From Crossiella equi (GTDB lineage Bacteria > Actinomycetota > Actinomycetes > Mycobacteriales > Pseudonocardiaceae), in NCBI RefSeq assembly GCF_017876755.1, contig NZ_JAGIOO010000001.1, positions 806,001 to 870,000 of the forward strand: a DNA stretch of 64,000 bases. Reading direction: 5' to 3'. Below the pieces are notes generated by a model. The model was not told the DNA's origin. It worked only from the letters and a program-made list of their open reading frames with translations, and searched no databases. Made by a program: the position numbers and the translations under genes. Below are positions 1 to 7,588 of this stretch, piece by piece; within the stretch, counting starts at the first letter, position 1, and every line of letters begins with the position of its first letter.

Positions 1-322
1 GGCCGTCCCGGAAGGTCAGCAGCGCGCACCACGGCGACTCCCTCGGCACCCCGTCGGTGGTGTACCCCAGGACCGCCTCGACCACCACGGTGTCGCCGGT
101 GGCGACCAGGCGGGAGATCCGCGTGCGCCGGTCGACCGAGGTGGCGGGGACGACCTCGGCCTCCAGCCGGTGGAACTCGTCCTTGGTCCCGACCTCCAGG
201 ATGCCCGGGAAGCTGACGTGGAAGTCCTCGGCGTAGCACTCGTCGATCATGCGGTGCGGGTCCTCGGCGTACAGCCGGACCCAGTGGTGGGTGGCCGCCA
301 GGTTGCGCTCTTCGGGTGTCAT
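1..322 (-). CDS. NTF2/SnoaL-like protein, 3' part cut off by window edge
   Basis: About 107 codons read leftwards from the ATG at 320-322 and run off the left edge, so the C-terminus is missing. The visible part has the aromatic/acidic pattern of the SnoaL-like (nuclear transport factor 2) fold: MIDECYAEDFHV early on, then alternating strands with GDTVVVEAVLGY. Such small alpha+beta barrels are polyketide cyclases, steroid isomerase-like enzymes or ligand-binding proteins; the exact reaction cannot be told. It is transcribed away from the acyl-AMP ligase operon and shares the 114-base region 323-436 with it, so it may belong to the same pathway. A second NTF2-like gene closes the other end of the locus (7589-8056). 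Confidence 0.75.
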   Translation of the reverse strand, partial: MTPEERNLAATHHWVRLYAEDPHRMIDECYAEDFHVSFPGILEVGTKDEFHRLEAEVVPATSVDRRTRISRLVATGDTVVVEAVLGYTTDGVPRESPWCALLTFRDG

Positions 323-360
323 GCCGGTGCACGGTAGCCGGGACCGCGGGGCGGGCGCAG

Positions 361-406
361 GGGCCGAACGGGTCGCCGGGTACGTACGTAAACCGACGTA
401 TTTACA
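361..406. promoter_or_regulatory. TACGTA-repeat regulatory region upstream of the acyl-AMP ligase operon
   Basis: GGGCCGAACGGG (361-372) is followed eight bases later by overlapping TACGTA hexamers (381-390) and an ACGTA (396-400), which gives the inverted repeat TACGT-N6-ACGTA (385-400). A second inverted pair GTAAA/TTTAC lies at 388-392/401-405. The block sits 30-75 bases before the GTG at 437, a usual place for an operator or promoter. The same 12-mer with the same eight-base gap to TACGTA occurs at 7341-7380 upstream of the opposing operon. The binding protein is unknown. Confidence 0.5.
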
Positions 407-436
407 CTGCGGCGCAAGGGTTTCTACGCTCATGCC

Positions 437-2089
437 GTGTCCTCCCCCGCCCTGCCGCGGTCCGCCGCCGCCACGCTCGCCGAGCTGCTGGACCACCTCG
501 CCGACGACCGCGGCGACACCGAGGTCGTCTTCCCGGAGACCGGACGGCGCCTGCGCCACCGCGAGCTCCCGCCCCTGGCCTGGGGCCTTGCCGGGACGCT
601 GGCCCGGCACGGGGTCGGCCAGGGCACCGTGGTCGGGCTGCTCATCGGCTCGGTACCGGAGTTCCTGCCCGCCGCCTTCGGGGTGTGGGCGGCCGGGGGC
701 GCGATCACCGTGCTGCCGGTACCGCCCGTGCCCACCGATCCCGCCTCGGTCGCGGCGCACCTGGCCACCGCGCTCGGCCCGGTGCGGCACCTCCTGGTCG
801 CAGACGCGGGGGTCGCGATCGCCGAGCACCTGCACCGGCTGCGCCCCGACCTGGTCGTCCTGCCCGCCCACGACCTCGCGCCCGGGCAGGCCCCGCGTTC
901 GCTGGCGCCCGCGCCCGGCTCCCCCGCCGTCGTGCAGTTCACCTCCGGCAGCACCGCACGGCCCAAGGGCGTGGTGCTCTCGCACCGAGCCGTGCTGGCC
1001 TGCTTCGCCTCCACGGCGGTGGCCAGCTCGGTCGGACCGGCCGACCGCGTGGTGTCCTGGGTGCCGCTGTTCCACGACTTCGGCCTGATCACGCTGCTGT
1101 TCGGCGTGTGGACCGGCTACGAGCACCACGTGTTCACCGCCTGGCGGTTCATCCGCAGGCCCCGGCAGGTCGTCGAGCACCTCAGCGCCAGCCGCGCCAC
1201 CGTCTTCGGCGGCCCGAACTTCGCCTACGACCGCATCGCCGCCGCCTACGCCGACGGGGTCCCGGCCGGGCTGGACCTGTCCGCGTGGCGCCTGGCCCTC
1301 AACGGCGGCGAACCGGTGAAACCCGCCACCGTCACCGACTTCACCACCGCCCTGCGCCCCGCCGGCCTGTCCGGCACCACGATGTTCCCGGTCTACGGCA
1401 TGGCCGAGGCGACGATGTCGGTGGCCTGCCCGCCCCCCGGACAGGCCGCGCACGCCCTCTGGCTGGACCGGGAAACCCTTGCCGCACAACGGCTCGCCCG
1501 CCCGGTCCCGGACGGCGTGGCGCACGGCACCGGCCTGGTGTCGGTCGGCGCGCCGGTGCCCGGGGTGGAGCTGCGGCTGCTCGGCGAGCACGGCGGGCAG
1601 GTCGCCGACGGCGCGGTCGGCGAGATCGTGCTGCGCGGCCCGTCCCTGGCCGAGGGCTACCTCGACGACCCGGCGGCCACCGCGGCGGTCTTCCGCGACG
1701 GCTGGCTGCACACCGGGGACCTCGGTGTGCACGTGGCCGGGCAGCTGTTCGTCGCGGGCCGCCGCAAGGACATGGTCATCGTGGCCGGGCGCAACTTCTT
1801 CGCCGAGGACGTCGAGGACGTGGTGCGCACCGCCCTGCCCGGCGGCCGCGGCCGCTGCGTGGCCCTGGCCGACACCGAACGGGAGCGCATCGTCGTGGTC
1901 ACCGAGACCGACGACCCGGCGACGGCGCCCGAACTGTCCCTGGCCGTGCGCACGCTGGTCTCGGCCACGCTCGACCTCGGCGCGGTGGACGTGCACGTCG
2001 TACCGCGCAACACCTTGCCCCGCACCACCAGCGGCAAGTGGCAGCGCGGCCTGACCGCCCGCTACCTGCGCCAGCTCACCACGCCCTGA
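437..2089 (+). CDS. Fatty acyl-AMP ligase (FAAL-type adenylating enzyme)
   Basis: The 550-residue protein belongs to the ANL adenylating superfamily. It shows the phosphate loop TSGSTARPKG (about residues 169-178), the A5-type motif YGMAEATMSV (about 320), GWLHTGDLG and a C-terminal TTSGKWQRG whose Lys534 is the expected adenylation lysine. WVPLFHDFGLI and NGGEPV match the FAAL group, whose members make acyl-adenylates and pass the acyl chain to a carrier protein rather than to CoA. The ACP gene 13 bases downstream fits that role. I chose the GTG at 437; an ATG five bases earlier is out of frame. It heads a four-gene operon (ACP, P450, KSIII-like). The natural acid substrate cannot be read from sequence. 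Confidence 0.88.
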   Translation: MSSPALPRSAAATLAELLDHLADDRGDTEVVFPETGRRLRHRELPPLAWGLAGTLARHGVGQGTVVGLLIGSVPEFLPAAFGVWAAGGAITVLPVPPVPTDPASVAAHLATALGPVRHLLVADAGVAIAEHLHRLRPDLVVLPAHDLAPGQAPRSLAPAPGSPAVVQFTSGSTARPKGVVLSHRAVLACFASTAVASSVGPADRVVSWVPLFHDFGLITLLFGVWTGYEHHVFTAWRFIRRPRQVVEHLSASRATVFGGPNFAYDRIAAAYADGVPAGLDLSAWRLALNGGEPVKPATVTDFTTALRPAGLSGTTMFPVYGMAEATMSVACPPPGQAAHALWLDRETLAAQRLARPVPDGVAHGTGLVSVGAPVPGVELRLLGEHGGQVADGAVGEIVLRGPSLAEGYLDDPAATAAVFRDGWLHTGDLGVHVAGQLFVAGRRKDMVIVAGRNFFAEDVEDVVRTALPGGRGRCVALADTERERIVVVTETDDPATAPELSLAVRTLVSATLDLGAVDVHVVPRNTLPRTTSGKWQRGLTARYLRQLTTP

Positions 2090-2102
2090 AACGGAGCCCG
2101 CG

Positions 2103-2354
2103 GTGCCCCACGCCAGCCACGTCGTCCACTCCGCGCTCACCCGCGCCCTGGACCTGCCCGGCACGCACGCCTTCGACAGCGAGGCGGTGCTGGCCGACCT
2201 GCCCGGCGCCAGCTCGCTGGCCCTGGCCCGCGCGATGGCGCTGCTGGAGGAGGAGCTGCGCGTGGACCTGTACGAGGAGAGCCTGGCGCACATCCGCACC
2301 GTCGGCGACCTCACCACCGCGGTGGCGGGCAAGCTCGGGAGCACCGGTGGCTGA
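2103..2354 (+). CDS. Acyl carrier protein
   Basis: An 83-residue acidic helical protein with a GTG start preceded by GGAG (2092-2095). LADLPGASSLALARAMALLE aligns with the helix II region of carrier proteins, where a serine carries the phosphopantetheine arm; here the usual DSL triplet is degenerate (A-S-S-L), so the modified serine is probably one of the two in GASSLA. It lies between the FAAL-type ligase and the P450 and overlaps the latter by eight bases, which suggests that the ligase loads it and that the P450 and ketosynthase-like protein act on the ACP-bound chain. That role is inferred from order and family. Confidence 0.8.
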   Translation: MPHASHVVHSALTRALDLPGTHAFDSEAVLADLPGASSLALARAMALLEEELRVDLYEESLAHIRTVGDLTTAVAGKLGSTGG

Positions 2355-3513
2355 CCGGATCCCCCTCCTGGAGCTGCCCACCCCGGACTACCACGCACTC
2401 AGCCATCCCGAGGTCTTCCGCGACCTCGCCGCCCGGGGCCCGGTGACCCGGGTGCTCGTGCCCGGCGGCATCCCGGTGTGGGTGGTCACCGACCCGGTGG
2501 CGGGCCGCGCGGCACTCGCCGATCCCCGGCTGCGCAAGGACGCGCTGTCCTTCAGCGGGCTCGCGGGCGGTCTGGGCAGGCGCCGGTGCCCGGAGGACAT
2601 CACGCTCTCGCTCGGCCGGGCGCTGCTCAACGCGGACGGGCCGGTGCACACCCGGCTGCGCGGGATCATCGGCCCGGAGCTGTCCCGGGCGGTGCTGGCC
2701 ACCCGGCAGGCCGAGGCCGAGCGGATCGCGACGGAGCTGCTGGCCACCGTGCGGGTCCGGGGCGCCTTCGACCTGGTCGCCGACTTCGCCGCGCCGCTGT
2801 CCGCCCGGGTGCTGGCCGCCGTGCTCGGCCTGCCCGCGGCGCGGGTGGCGCACGCACTGGCCGTGGGCGTGCACCTGATCGGCCCCGACCACCCGGACCT
2901 GCCGCACATGCGCGCCGCGTTCACCGAGTTCCAGGAGCTGCTGGCCGAGTTCGGCAGCACACCGGCCGAGGGCGGTCTGGTGTCCCGCCTGCGCGAGCTG
3001 GCCCGCGCGGGCACGCTCACCCGGCGCGAGGTGTTCGCCTTCATCGGCTCACTGCTGCTCGGCTCCGCCAGCCCGCCGGTCACCCTCGTCGCGACGGCCA
3101 GCGCCCTGGCGCTCACCCACCGGGACCTGAGGGAGGCCGCGCTGGCCGGGCGGTCCACCGAGGTGGTCGAGGACACGCTGCGGCGGCACGCGCCGATCTC
3201 CTTCAGCAGCTGGCGGTTCGCCGCCGAGGACATCGACCTGGCGGGCACCCCCGTGGCCCGGGGCGACGCGGTGATGGTGCTGCTGGCAGAGGTCAACCAG
3301 GCACTGCCGTCGGGACACCTGAGCTTCGGCCACGGCCCGCACTACTGCGTGGGCGCGACGCTGAGCAGGCTCCTGGCCACCGCCGCCCTGGACGTGCTGG
3401 TCCGCGAGCTGCCCACGGCCCGCCTGCGCACCGGCTGGGACGACATCGTCTGGCACGGCGTGCTCGGCGACCGCCGCCCGGTGCGCATCGACGTGCTGGT
3501 CCGGCCCGCATGA
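2347..3513 (+). CDS. Cytochrome P450, atypical
   Basis: A 388-residue protein starting at GTG 2347 inside the end of the ACP gene. The heme loop LSFGHGPHYCVG gives Cys334 as thiolate ligand, and the C-helix NADGPVHTRLR is normal. Three features are odd. The K-helix ExxR reads D276-T-L-R279. The I-helix stretch LLLGSASPPVTL (236-247) lacks the acid-threonine pair used in oxygen activation. About 15 residues normally found between the K'-helix region and the heme loop (the FPDPDxFD segment) are absent. It may act on an ACP-bound acyl chain, possibly by unusual chemistry or with a peroxide or substrate-assisted mechanism; this is inference. It overlaps the next gene by ATGA. Confidence 0.85.
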   Translation: MADRIPLLELPTPDYHALSHPEVFRDLAARGPVTRVLVPGGIPVWVVTDPVAGRAALADPRLRKDALSFSGLAGGLGRRRCPEDITLSLGRALLNADGPVHTRLRGIIGPELSRAVLATRQAEAERIATELLATVRVRGAFDLVADFAAPLSARVLAAVLGLPAARVAHALAVGVHLIGPDHPDLPHMRAAFTEFQELLAEFGSTPAEGGLVSRLRELARAGTLTRREVFAFIGSLLLGSASPPVTLVATASALALTHRDLREAALAGRSTEVVEDTLRRHAPISFSSWRFAAEDIDLAGTPVARGDAVMVLLAEVNQALPSGHLSFGHGPHYCVGATLSRLLATAALDVLVRELPTARLRTGWDDIVWHGVLGDRRPVRIDVLVRPA

Positions 3514-4442
3514 GGATCACCGGGGAACTGGCCGTCGCCGCGGCCGCCGTGCACCTGCCGCCGGTGGTGGCCGGACCCGCCGAAGGTGTCCGGGAGGGCT
3601 TCCACGGGGTCACCGTGTCGACGGGCCCAACCGGTCCGGAGCTGGCGGCCGGGGCTGTCGGCAAGGCGCTGGCCGAAGCGGGGGTGGCGCCGGAACGCGT
3701 GGACACGCTCGTGCACGCCTGGGCCTCCCCCGAGCCCGAGGGCGTGTGGACCCCGGCGCACCGGGTGGCACGCCTGGCTGGGGCGCGGGACGCGGTGGCG
3801 CTGGGGGTGCGGCAGATGTCCAATGGTGGTGCCGCCGCCTTGGAGGCCGGGCTGTGCCGCCTGCTCACCGAGCCAGGTTGCCGGGTTGTGGTCACTTCGA
3901 CCGGGGACGACTTCCGTTCGCTGCCGTACGACCGCTGGCTCAACCACCCGCCGCTCGGCGACGGCGGTACGGCGGTGGTGTTGACCCGGGGTGCCGGGCC
4001 GCAGCTGGTCCGCTCGGTGGCCACGGTCGGTGATCCCGGATTGGAGCTGCTCTACCCGACCGCGGATCCGTTCGCGGCGGGCACGGTCGCTCCGGCGGGG
4101 CCCGGTTCGCCCGCGCTGGTGCGGGGGTTCCGGCGGCTCGTGGGCATCGCGGTGGCGCGGGCGCTGGCTGATGCGGGACTGGAGGCTGGTGATCCCGGGA
4201 TTCGGGCGGTGTTGCTGCCCCGGCTCGGGCGGACCACGACGCGGTTGTTCGTGTTGCCCGGGTTGCCGGAGGTGCTGCGGGACCTGGCGGTGGGCCTGGG
4301 GGCGCGGACCGGTCATCTCGGGGCCGGGGATCTGCCCGCCAACCTGGCCGAGCATCCCCCTCCACCGGCTGGCGGGCATCACCTGCTGTTGAGCACCGGG
4401 GCCGGGCTGACCGTGACGGCCGTGGTGACGACAGGACGGTAG
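3510..4442 (+). CDS. Ketosynthase III-like acyltransferase (DpsC/CerJ-type)
   Basis: The 310-residue protein begins at ATG 3510, overlapping the P450 stop. It has the thiolase-fold layout of KASIII proteins, but the active-site block reads QMSNGGAAALEAG: Ser104 sits where FabH has its cysteine, and the HQAN and GNTS motifs are replaced (LPRLGRTTTR, GHLGAGD). DpsC of anthracycline pathways also uses a serine in this place and transfers an acyl starter, and related proteins form esters, so acyl transfer is more likely than Claisen condensation. As last gene of the operon it may release or transfer the chain built on the ACP. It converges with the dehydrogenase gene one base further on. Confidence 0.78.
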   Translation: MRITGELAVAAAAVHLPPVVAGPAEGVREGFHGVTVSTGPTGPELAAGAVGKALAEAGVAPERVDTLVHAWASPEPEGVWTPAHRVARLAGARDAVALGVRQMSNGGAAALEAGLCRLLTEPGCRVVVTSTGDDFRSLPYDRWLNHPPLGDGGTAVVLTRGAGPQLVRSVATVGDPGLELLYPTADPFAAGTVAPAGPGSPALVRGFRRLVGIAVARALADAGLEAGDPGIRAVLLPRLGRTTTRLFVLPGLPEVLRDLAVGLGARTGHLGAGDLPANLAEHPPPPAGGHHLLLSTGAGLTVTAVVTTGR

Positions 4443-4443
4443 G

Positions 4444-5367
4444 TCAGTCGCGTCGGTCGGTCGGCTCACTCGCCAAGGCGGCCAGCACCGCCAGCTGCCT
4501 GCGATCCCGCAGCTCGGCCAGCTCGGCGTGATCGGCGGCGTAAGCCCGCTCAACCGCCTGGATGAGCCGCTCCTGCTCCTCCGGTCCCAGCACCGGCTCC
4601 CCGAGCCCGGCCCACAGCCGCTTGGACGCCTGCCCGATGTGCTCGGCCATCCGCCGGAACCCACCCGCGCCCCCGGCCAGGTGCGAGCCGAGGAACGGCC
4701 CGACCGCCGCCCACCGGGGGCCGAGCGAGCCGGTCACCACCCGGTCCAGGTCCTCTGGACTGATCACCCCCTGCTCCACCAGGTAGATGGCCTCCCGGCT
4801 GAGTGCGTTCTGCAGCCGGTTGCCGACGAAGCCCGGGATCTCCTTGCGCTGCACCACCGGCGTGCGGCCCAGCCCGGTGTAGAAGTCCACGGCCGCGTGC
4901 ACCGATGCCTCGCTGGTGCGTTCGCCCGGGACCACCTCGACCAGGGGCAGCAGGTGCGGTGGGTTGAACGGGTGGCCGACCAGGACGCGGGCGGCGTCCG
5001 GCAGGTGCGCGGTGACGGCCGTGGCCGGGAGGGTTGAGGAGGAGCTGAGCAGCAGCGCGTCCGAGGGGGCCGCGCGCAGCAGTGCCGTGAACAGTTCCTG
5101 TTTGACCGCGAGGACCTCCGGCCCGCTCTCCTGCACGACCTCCGCCTCCCGCACCGCCTCGGCCACGTCGGCGGCCAGGTGCACGCGGTCGGCCAGATCG
5201 CTCGCCGCAAGGTGCGGGCCGTAGGTCGCCAGGGCCTGCTCGACGGCCTCGGCCAGGTCCGGGCGGGGGTCGGTGACCCGGACGGTCCAGCCGTGCGCGG
5301 CGAACAACGCGGTCCAGGACAGGCCGATCGTGCCCGCGCCGACCACGGCCACGGTCCGGCCGGTCAC
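4444..5367 (-). CDS. 3-hydroxyacyl-CoA dehydrogenase family protein
   Basis: A 307-residue NAD-dependent dehydrogenase starting at GTG 5365-5367, which overlaps the decarboxylase stop as GTGA. The N-terminal Rossmann motif is VVGAGTIG (residues 8-15); GHPFNPPHLLPLVEVV holds the catalytic histidine region and GFVGNRLQNALSREA the start of the C-terminal domain. The sequence is closest in style to the carnitine dehydrogenase/lambda-crystallin (gulonate dehydrogenase) branch rather than to FadB. It would interconvert a 3-hydroxy acid or acyl-CoA with the 3-oxo form, the substrate type expected by the neighbouring acetoacetate decarboxylase homologue. It is third in the - strand operon. Confidence 0.85.
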   Translation of the reverse strand: MTGRTVAVVGAGTIGLSWTALFAAHGWTVRVTDPRPDLAEAVEQALATYGPHLAASDLADRVHLAADVAEAVREAEVVQESGPEVLAVKQELFTALLRAAPSDALLLSSSSTLPATAVTAHLPDAARVLVGHPFNPPHLLPLVEVVPGERTSEASVHAAVDFYTGLGRTPVVQRKEIPGFVGNRLQNALSREAIYLVEQGVISPEDLDRVVTGSLGPRWAAVGPFLGSHLAGGAGGFRRMAEHIGQASKRLWAGLGEPVLGPEEQERLIQAVERAYAADHAELAELRDRRQLAVLAALASEPTDRRD

Positions 5368-6107
5368 GAGCGGCCGCCGAGGTAGTCGAACACCGGGGTG
5401 AACCCGCCCAGGGTGAGGTCGGTGATGATGTGGCTGGCACCCACGACCTCCAGCACCGGCAGGTCGGCCAGCGGGGCGAGCACGTGCTGGAACAGCTGCA
5501 ACCGCGCGGGCCCGGTGTAGGCCTGTTTCACCACCAGGTCGGTGATCTCGGTGCGGGCCAGCTCCTGCACCCGCACGGTGCCGTCGTAGCCGGTGATCGT
5601 CTTGACCGTGTAGGTCGGCACCGAGATCTGCTCCCCGGCCGCCCGGCGGTCCAGCTCGTGGTGCTTGTACCCCATGGTCGCCGTGGCCACCCGCAGCGCG
5701 CCGTGGTCGAGCGTGCCCACCAGCGCGCCCCGGTCGACATACAGGCGCGCGCTGCCCTCGGCCTTCGGGTACGCGCTGACCTCGCGGCCCGCCGCGGTGG
5801 CCGGGAAGTTGTCGAGGTACATGGCGTGCAGGTACTCGCCGCGCTCGCCCTCGAAGGTCACCGGGATCGCCTGCCCGCACTCGGCGTAGGGTCCGTAGCA
5901 GCTGACCTCGCCCATGTTGACCACCTCGAACCGGACCAGCGGCTCGTCGACCACGAGGGGTTCGGGCACCACCGCGCGCAGCGCCTCGGGGTCGGTGCGG
6001 TAGACGATGTTGAGGTACTCGCGGTCGGTGAAGCGCGGGACCACCGTCGGGAAGGCCGGGGCGGTCAGCGGGCTGGTGATGCGCTGCCGGACGTCCTCGA
6101 TCCTCAC
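5364..6107 (-). CDS. adc: Acetoacetate decarboxylase
   Basis: A 247-residue protein (GTG 6105-6107) that can be followed along nearly its whole length against the clostridial enzyme: SPLTAPAFP, REYLNIVYRTDPEALR, VPEPLVVDEPLVRFE, VATATMGYKHHELD and GPARLQLFQHVLAPL. The Schiff-base lysine is present as Lys115 in SAYPKAEG. Clostridial Adc has a second lysine directly after it; here that residue is Ala116. The family decarboxylates beta-keto acids such as acetoacetate to the ketone. Placed between a CoA transferase and a 3-hydroxyacyl-CoA dehydrogenase, with stop/start overlaps on both sides, it likely acts on a beta-keto acid released from CoA. Chain length is unknown. Confidence 0.9.
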   Translation of the reverse strand: MRIEDVRQRITSPLTAPAFPTVVPRFTDREYLNIVYRTDPEALRAVVPEPLVVDEPLVRFEVVNMGEVSCYGPYAECGQAIPVTFEGERGEYLHAMYLDNFPATAAGREVSAYPKAEGSARLYVDRGALVGTLDHGALRVATATMGYKHHELDRRAAGEQISVPTYTVKTITGYDGTVRVQELARTEITDLVVKQAYTGPARLQLFQHVLAPLADLPVLEVVGASHIITDLTLGGFTPVFDYLGGRS

Positions 6108-7261
6108 CGGCGCACCTCGGCCAGCTCGGCGAGCACGTCCTCGGTGTCCTGCCCCGGCACCGGGGCCAGGCGCCGGACCGAGCCCGGGGTGGCGGAGAAG
6201 CGCACCGGGATGCCGACCGTGCGGATGGTGCCCTCGGTGGGGTGCTCGACGGTGTCCAGCAGGTGCCCGTCGCGGACGTACGGGTCCTCGTGTGCCCGGT
6301 CGAGCTCCAGCACCGGCGCCATGGGGATGCTGTGCCGCGCGCAGACCTCGGCCCATTGCCCGGTGGTCAGCGCGGGCGCGCACTCAGCGATCCGGGCCAG
6401 CAGCAGCTCGTGGTCGGCCTTGTTGATCGTGGGCCCGTTGACCACCGGATCGGCGGCCAGGTCGGCCCGCCCGGCGGCGGTGAAGAAGTCCCGGAAGTTG
6501 GCGGGCGTGTACGGCATGACGCAGGCCAGCCCGTCCCCGGTGCGCACGGCCCGGTGCCCGCGCAGCAACGAGGTGGGGAAGCCGGTGCGGGCGCTGGGCG
6601 GCTCGTGCACGTGCCCGGCCAGGTGCTCGACCAGGGTGAACGCGAGCACGGTGTCCGTCATGGGGATCTCCACGTACTGCCCGCGCCCGCTGACCCCCCG
6701 GTGCACGAGCGCGGCCAGCACGCCGTACACGATGGACAGCGAGCACACCTTGTCGCCGAGGATAGTCGGCAGGTACACCGGCTCCCCGAGGGCCCGGTTG
6801 GCCAGGTCCACCAGCCCGGCGGCGGCCTGCACGGTCTCGTCGTAGGCGGGCGCCCCGGCCAGCGCGGAGTCGCTCCGGTAGCCCTGCGCGTGCGCGTAGA
6901 CCAGCCCGGGGTTGGCCTCGGCCAGGTCGGCATAGGCCAGGCCGAGGCGGCTCAACGCACCGGGCCGCATGTTGGTGATGAGCACGTCCGCGGTGCCGAT
7001 CAGCTCGCGGGCCCGGGCGCACTGCGCCTCGTCCTTGAGGTCGAGCACCACGCTGCGCTTGTTGCGGTTGACGTTGAGGTGCAACGGCGTCATCCCGGGC
7101 GTGACCCGGTACGGTCCCACCCGCACGTTGTCCACCGGCGACTCCAGCTTGACCACATCGGCCCCCAGGTCGCCGAGGATCTGGGCCGCGTACGGGCCCA
7201 TCACCACGGTCGAGAGGTCGATCACCCGGACCCCGTCCAACGGTCCCGCGACTCCGGTCAT
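6104..7261 (-). CDS. CaiB/BaiF family (class III) CoA transferase
   Basis: A 385-residue protein from ATG 7259-7261. It begins with the family hallmark LDGVRVIDLSTVVMGPYAAQ, continues ILGDLGADVVKLE and NRNKRSVVLDLKD, and has the catalytic aspartate Asp141 in GAPAYDETVQAAAG. Class III enzymes move CoA between carboxylic acids through a mixed anhydride. It is the first gene of the - strand operon and overlaps adc by GTGA, so it probably activates or releases the acid handled by the decarboxylase and dehydrogenase. Clostridial acetone formation uses a different transferase family for a similar step. Substrate is not readable. Confidence 0.88.
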   Translation of the reverse strand: MTGVAGPLDGVRVIDLSTVVMGPYAAQILGDLGADVVKLESPVDNVRVGPYRVTPGMTPLHLNVNRNKRSVVLDLKDEAQCARARELIGTADVLITNMRPGALSRLGLAYADLAEANPGLVYAHAQGYRSDSALAGAPAYDETVQAAAGLVDLANRALGEPVYLPTILGDKVCSLSIVYGVLAALVHRGVSGRGQYVEIPMTDTVLAFTLVEHLAGHVHEPPSARTGFPTSLLRGHRAVRTGDGLACVMPYTPANFRDFFTAAGRADLAADPVVNGPTINKADHELLLARIAECAPALTTGQWAEVCARHSIPMAPVLELDRAHEDPYVRDGHLLDTVEHPTEGTIRTVGIPVRFSATPGSVRRLAPVPGQDTEDVLAELAEVRR

Positions 7262-7340
7262 CGTACGTCCGTCCTCTCGCTGCGGTACGCGCAGACGTTA
7301 AGGCGGGCCAACGGGATCGGGAACGGGTGCGGCGGAGAAT

Positions 7341-7380
7341 GGGCCGAACGGGACGGGGATTTACGTAGGGTCGTACGTAG
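7341..7380. promoter_or_regulatory. TACGTA-repeat region upstream of the CoA transferase operon
   Basis: GGGCCGAACGGG (7341-7352) is followed after eight bases by TTACGTA (7361-7367) and a second TACGTA at 7374-7379. Order and spacing resemble 361-390 in front of the opposite operon. It lies about 80-120 bases upstream of the CoA transferase ATG. Part of it overlaps the end of a short unidentified open stretch (7361-7580), so some similarity could have a coding origin. Confidence 0.42.
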
Positions 7381-7580
7381 TCCGGCCGATACGGTCGGGG
7401 TCCCACGCCAGGACCGTGGCGGTGCTGGTGGCCGGGTCGTGGCCGTGCATCGAGTGCGGCATGTCGGGGAAGGCGCGATAGGTGAACGCGTCGCCCCACT
7501 CCGGGTCGTACTCGCGGAGGTCGCGCGGCTCACCGTGCCGGGCAACGACGAGTTCGCCCTGGACGGGGGCTGCCCCGGGC
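7361..7580 (-). pseudogene. Possible C-terminal remnant of an unidentified gene
   Basis: About 70 codons without a plausible start read GELVVARHGEP, DPEWGDAFTYRAFPDMPHS, MHGHDPATSTATVLAWD and end at a TAA (7361-7363). The composition looks like real protein rather than an antisense shadow, but I cannot name a family. It sits between the NTF2-like gene and the CoA transferase operon on the same strand and may be the tail of a deleted gene. Confidence 0.3.
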
Positions 7581-7588
7581 GGCGGGCC

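Noticed and set aside
316-2346. A very long open frame that runs through the acyl-AMP ligase and ACP genes into the P450 gene
   Set aside because: Its upstream part is Arg/Gly/Pro-rich shadow sequence of the ligase in another frame; only the part from GTG 2347 is protein-like.
7361-7580. Treating the TACGTA block at 7361-7380 purely as operator
   Set aside because: The block also encodes the end of an unidentified open stretch, so the operator reading is kept but with reduced confidence.
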